Origin: Larkinella humicola
GTDB taxonomy: Bacteria; Bacteroidota; Bacteroidia; Cytophagales; Spirosomataceae
Assembly: GCF_008727875.1 (NCBI RefSeq)
Contig: NZ_VTWS01000007.1
Span: 186,001-250,000, forward strand
Direction of reading: 5' to 3'
Length of the DNA stretch: 64,000 nucleotides
Shown here: positions 63,816 through 64,000 of the stretch, piece by piece
Layout of the letters: each line of letters begins with the position of its first letter
Position numbering within the stretch: the first letter of the stretch is position 1
The notes under the pieces: model-generated
The model's database searches: none
Seen by the model: the letters and a program-made list of their open reading frames with translations, nothing else
What the model was told of the DNA's origin: nothing
Position numbers and translations under genes: made by a program

Positions 63816-64000
63816 ATGGAATCCTACAGTATTCTCCTCGGAGCATTCGTGGCACTGGTGCTGGCCGGTTTTTTCTCGGCGGTCGAGATGGCCTACCAAT
63901 CGGTGAACCGGCTTTATTTTGAACTGCACAGTAAACAGGGGCCCCTAGGCGAGAAGCTGGTATCGGCCTTTCTGAAACAACCCATTCTGTTTGTCGGCAC
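63816..64000 (+). CDS. CNNM/CorC-type (DUF21) membrane protein, 5' part
   Basis: 61 codons before the window ends. MESYSILLGAFVALVLAGFF followed by SAVEMAYQSVNRLYFELHSK and QGPLGEKLV matches the first helix and conserved FFS-x-E-x-A...R...L segment of CNNM/HlyC-CorC proteins, which usually continue with CBS domains and a CorC domain. Such proteins influence magnesium or cobalt efflux; the GldE gliding protein belongs to the same family. Which one this is cannot be told from the fragment. Confidence 0.8.
   Translation, partial: MESYSILLGAFVALVLAGFFSAVEMAYQSVNRLYFELHSKQGPLGEKLVSAFLKQPILFVG

Overview
This window comes from a member of the Bacteroidota, most probably order Cytophagales and perhaps a Spirosoma/Larkinella-like genus (the order is well supported by content, the genus is only inference). 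The evidence is: two proteins with type IX secretion (T9SS) C-terminal sorting domains, PorE-like and PorD-like proteins, an omega subunit of the Bacteroidota type, a Rho factor with a long disordered insertion, a LytS/LytTR two-component pair, DUF2911 and OstA-like proteins, and promoters of the TTTG(N19)TAnnTTTG type with no obvious Shine-Dalgarno sites. Base composition is roughly balanced. No rRNA, tRNA, CRISPR array, phage or insertion sequence is recognisable. The bulk is housekeeping chromosome.

Layout. 1-8.4 kb: a cut-off secreted protein, a long MpaB/Lcp-type oxygenase, a LytS-LytTR pair, a large caspase-SGNH fusion and a PQQ-type sugar dehydrogenase. 8.6-14.7 kb: an accessory module with a decayed araC copy, a truncated SnoaL-like gene, an aldo/keto reductase, a two-subunit molybdenum hydroxylase, an intact AraC regulator and a secreted monooxygenase-fold protein. 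One 25-bp motif stands before three of these genes and probably defines a small AraC regulon. 14.8-26.9 kb: mnmA, secreted hypotheticals, a T9SS subtilisin, a macro-domain protein, a FAD oxidoreductase, a NUDIX hydrolase, a DUF2911 protein, a heptad-repeat gene broken by an in-frame TAG, a sodium:solute symporter coupled to an unlisted 41-aa membrane protein, and an SDR.

26.9-45 kb: envelope and core functions: a PorE-like OmpA protein, tilS, an OstA-like protein, then bamD-omega-coaBC-porD-(Sm-like 80 aa)-recN-lipoprotein, SCO plus cytochrome c, and on the other strand coaX-OMP-lptC, followed by a MscS channel. 45-55.7 kb: rho, an OmpA protein with two tandem membrane-anchored helix-hairpin-helix paralogues, htpG, a rhodanese, dapF, rplS, nnrE/nnrD and a 55-aa membrane protein. 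55.8-64 kb: feoA-feoB, then a cytochrome c maturation operon ccmB-ccmC-ccmD-ccmE-ccmF whose CcmE carries CPSKY in place of the usual His motif, a small membrane protein, and the start of a CNNM/CorC-type protein.

Across the window several gene gaps hold long inverted repeats of one architecture but different sequence: arms of about 25-35 nt assembled from short degenerate repeated words around a short loop. One is a perfect 34-bp pair. Three carry the related word GCTGACRC in or beside the loop. These elements, the AraC motif and the caspase-SGNH fusion are the parts most worth a second look.
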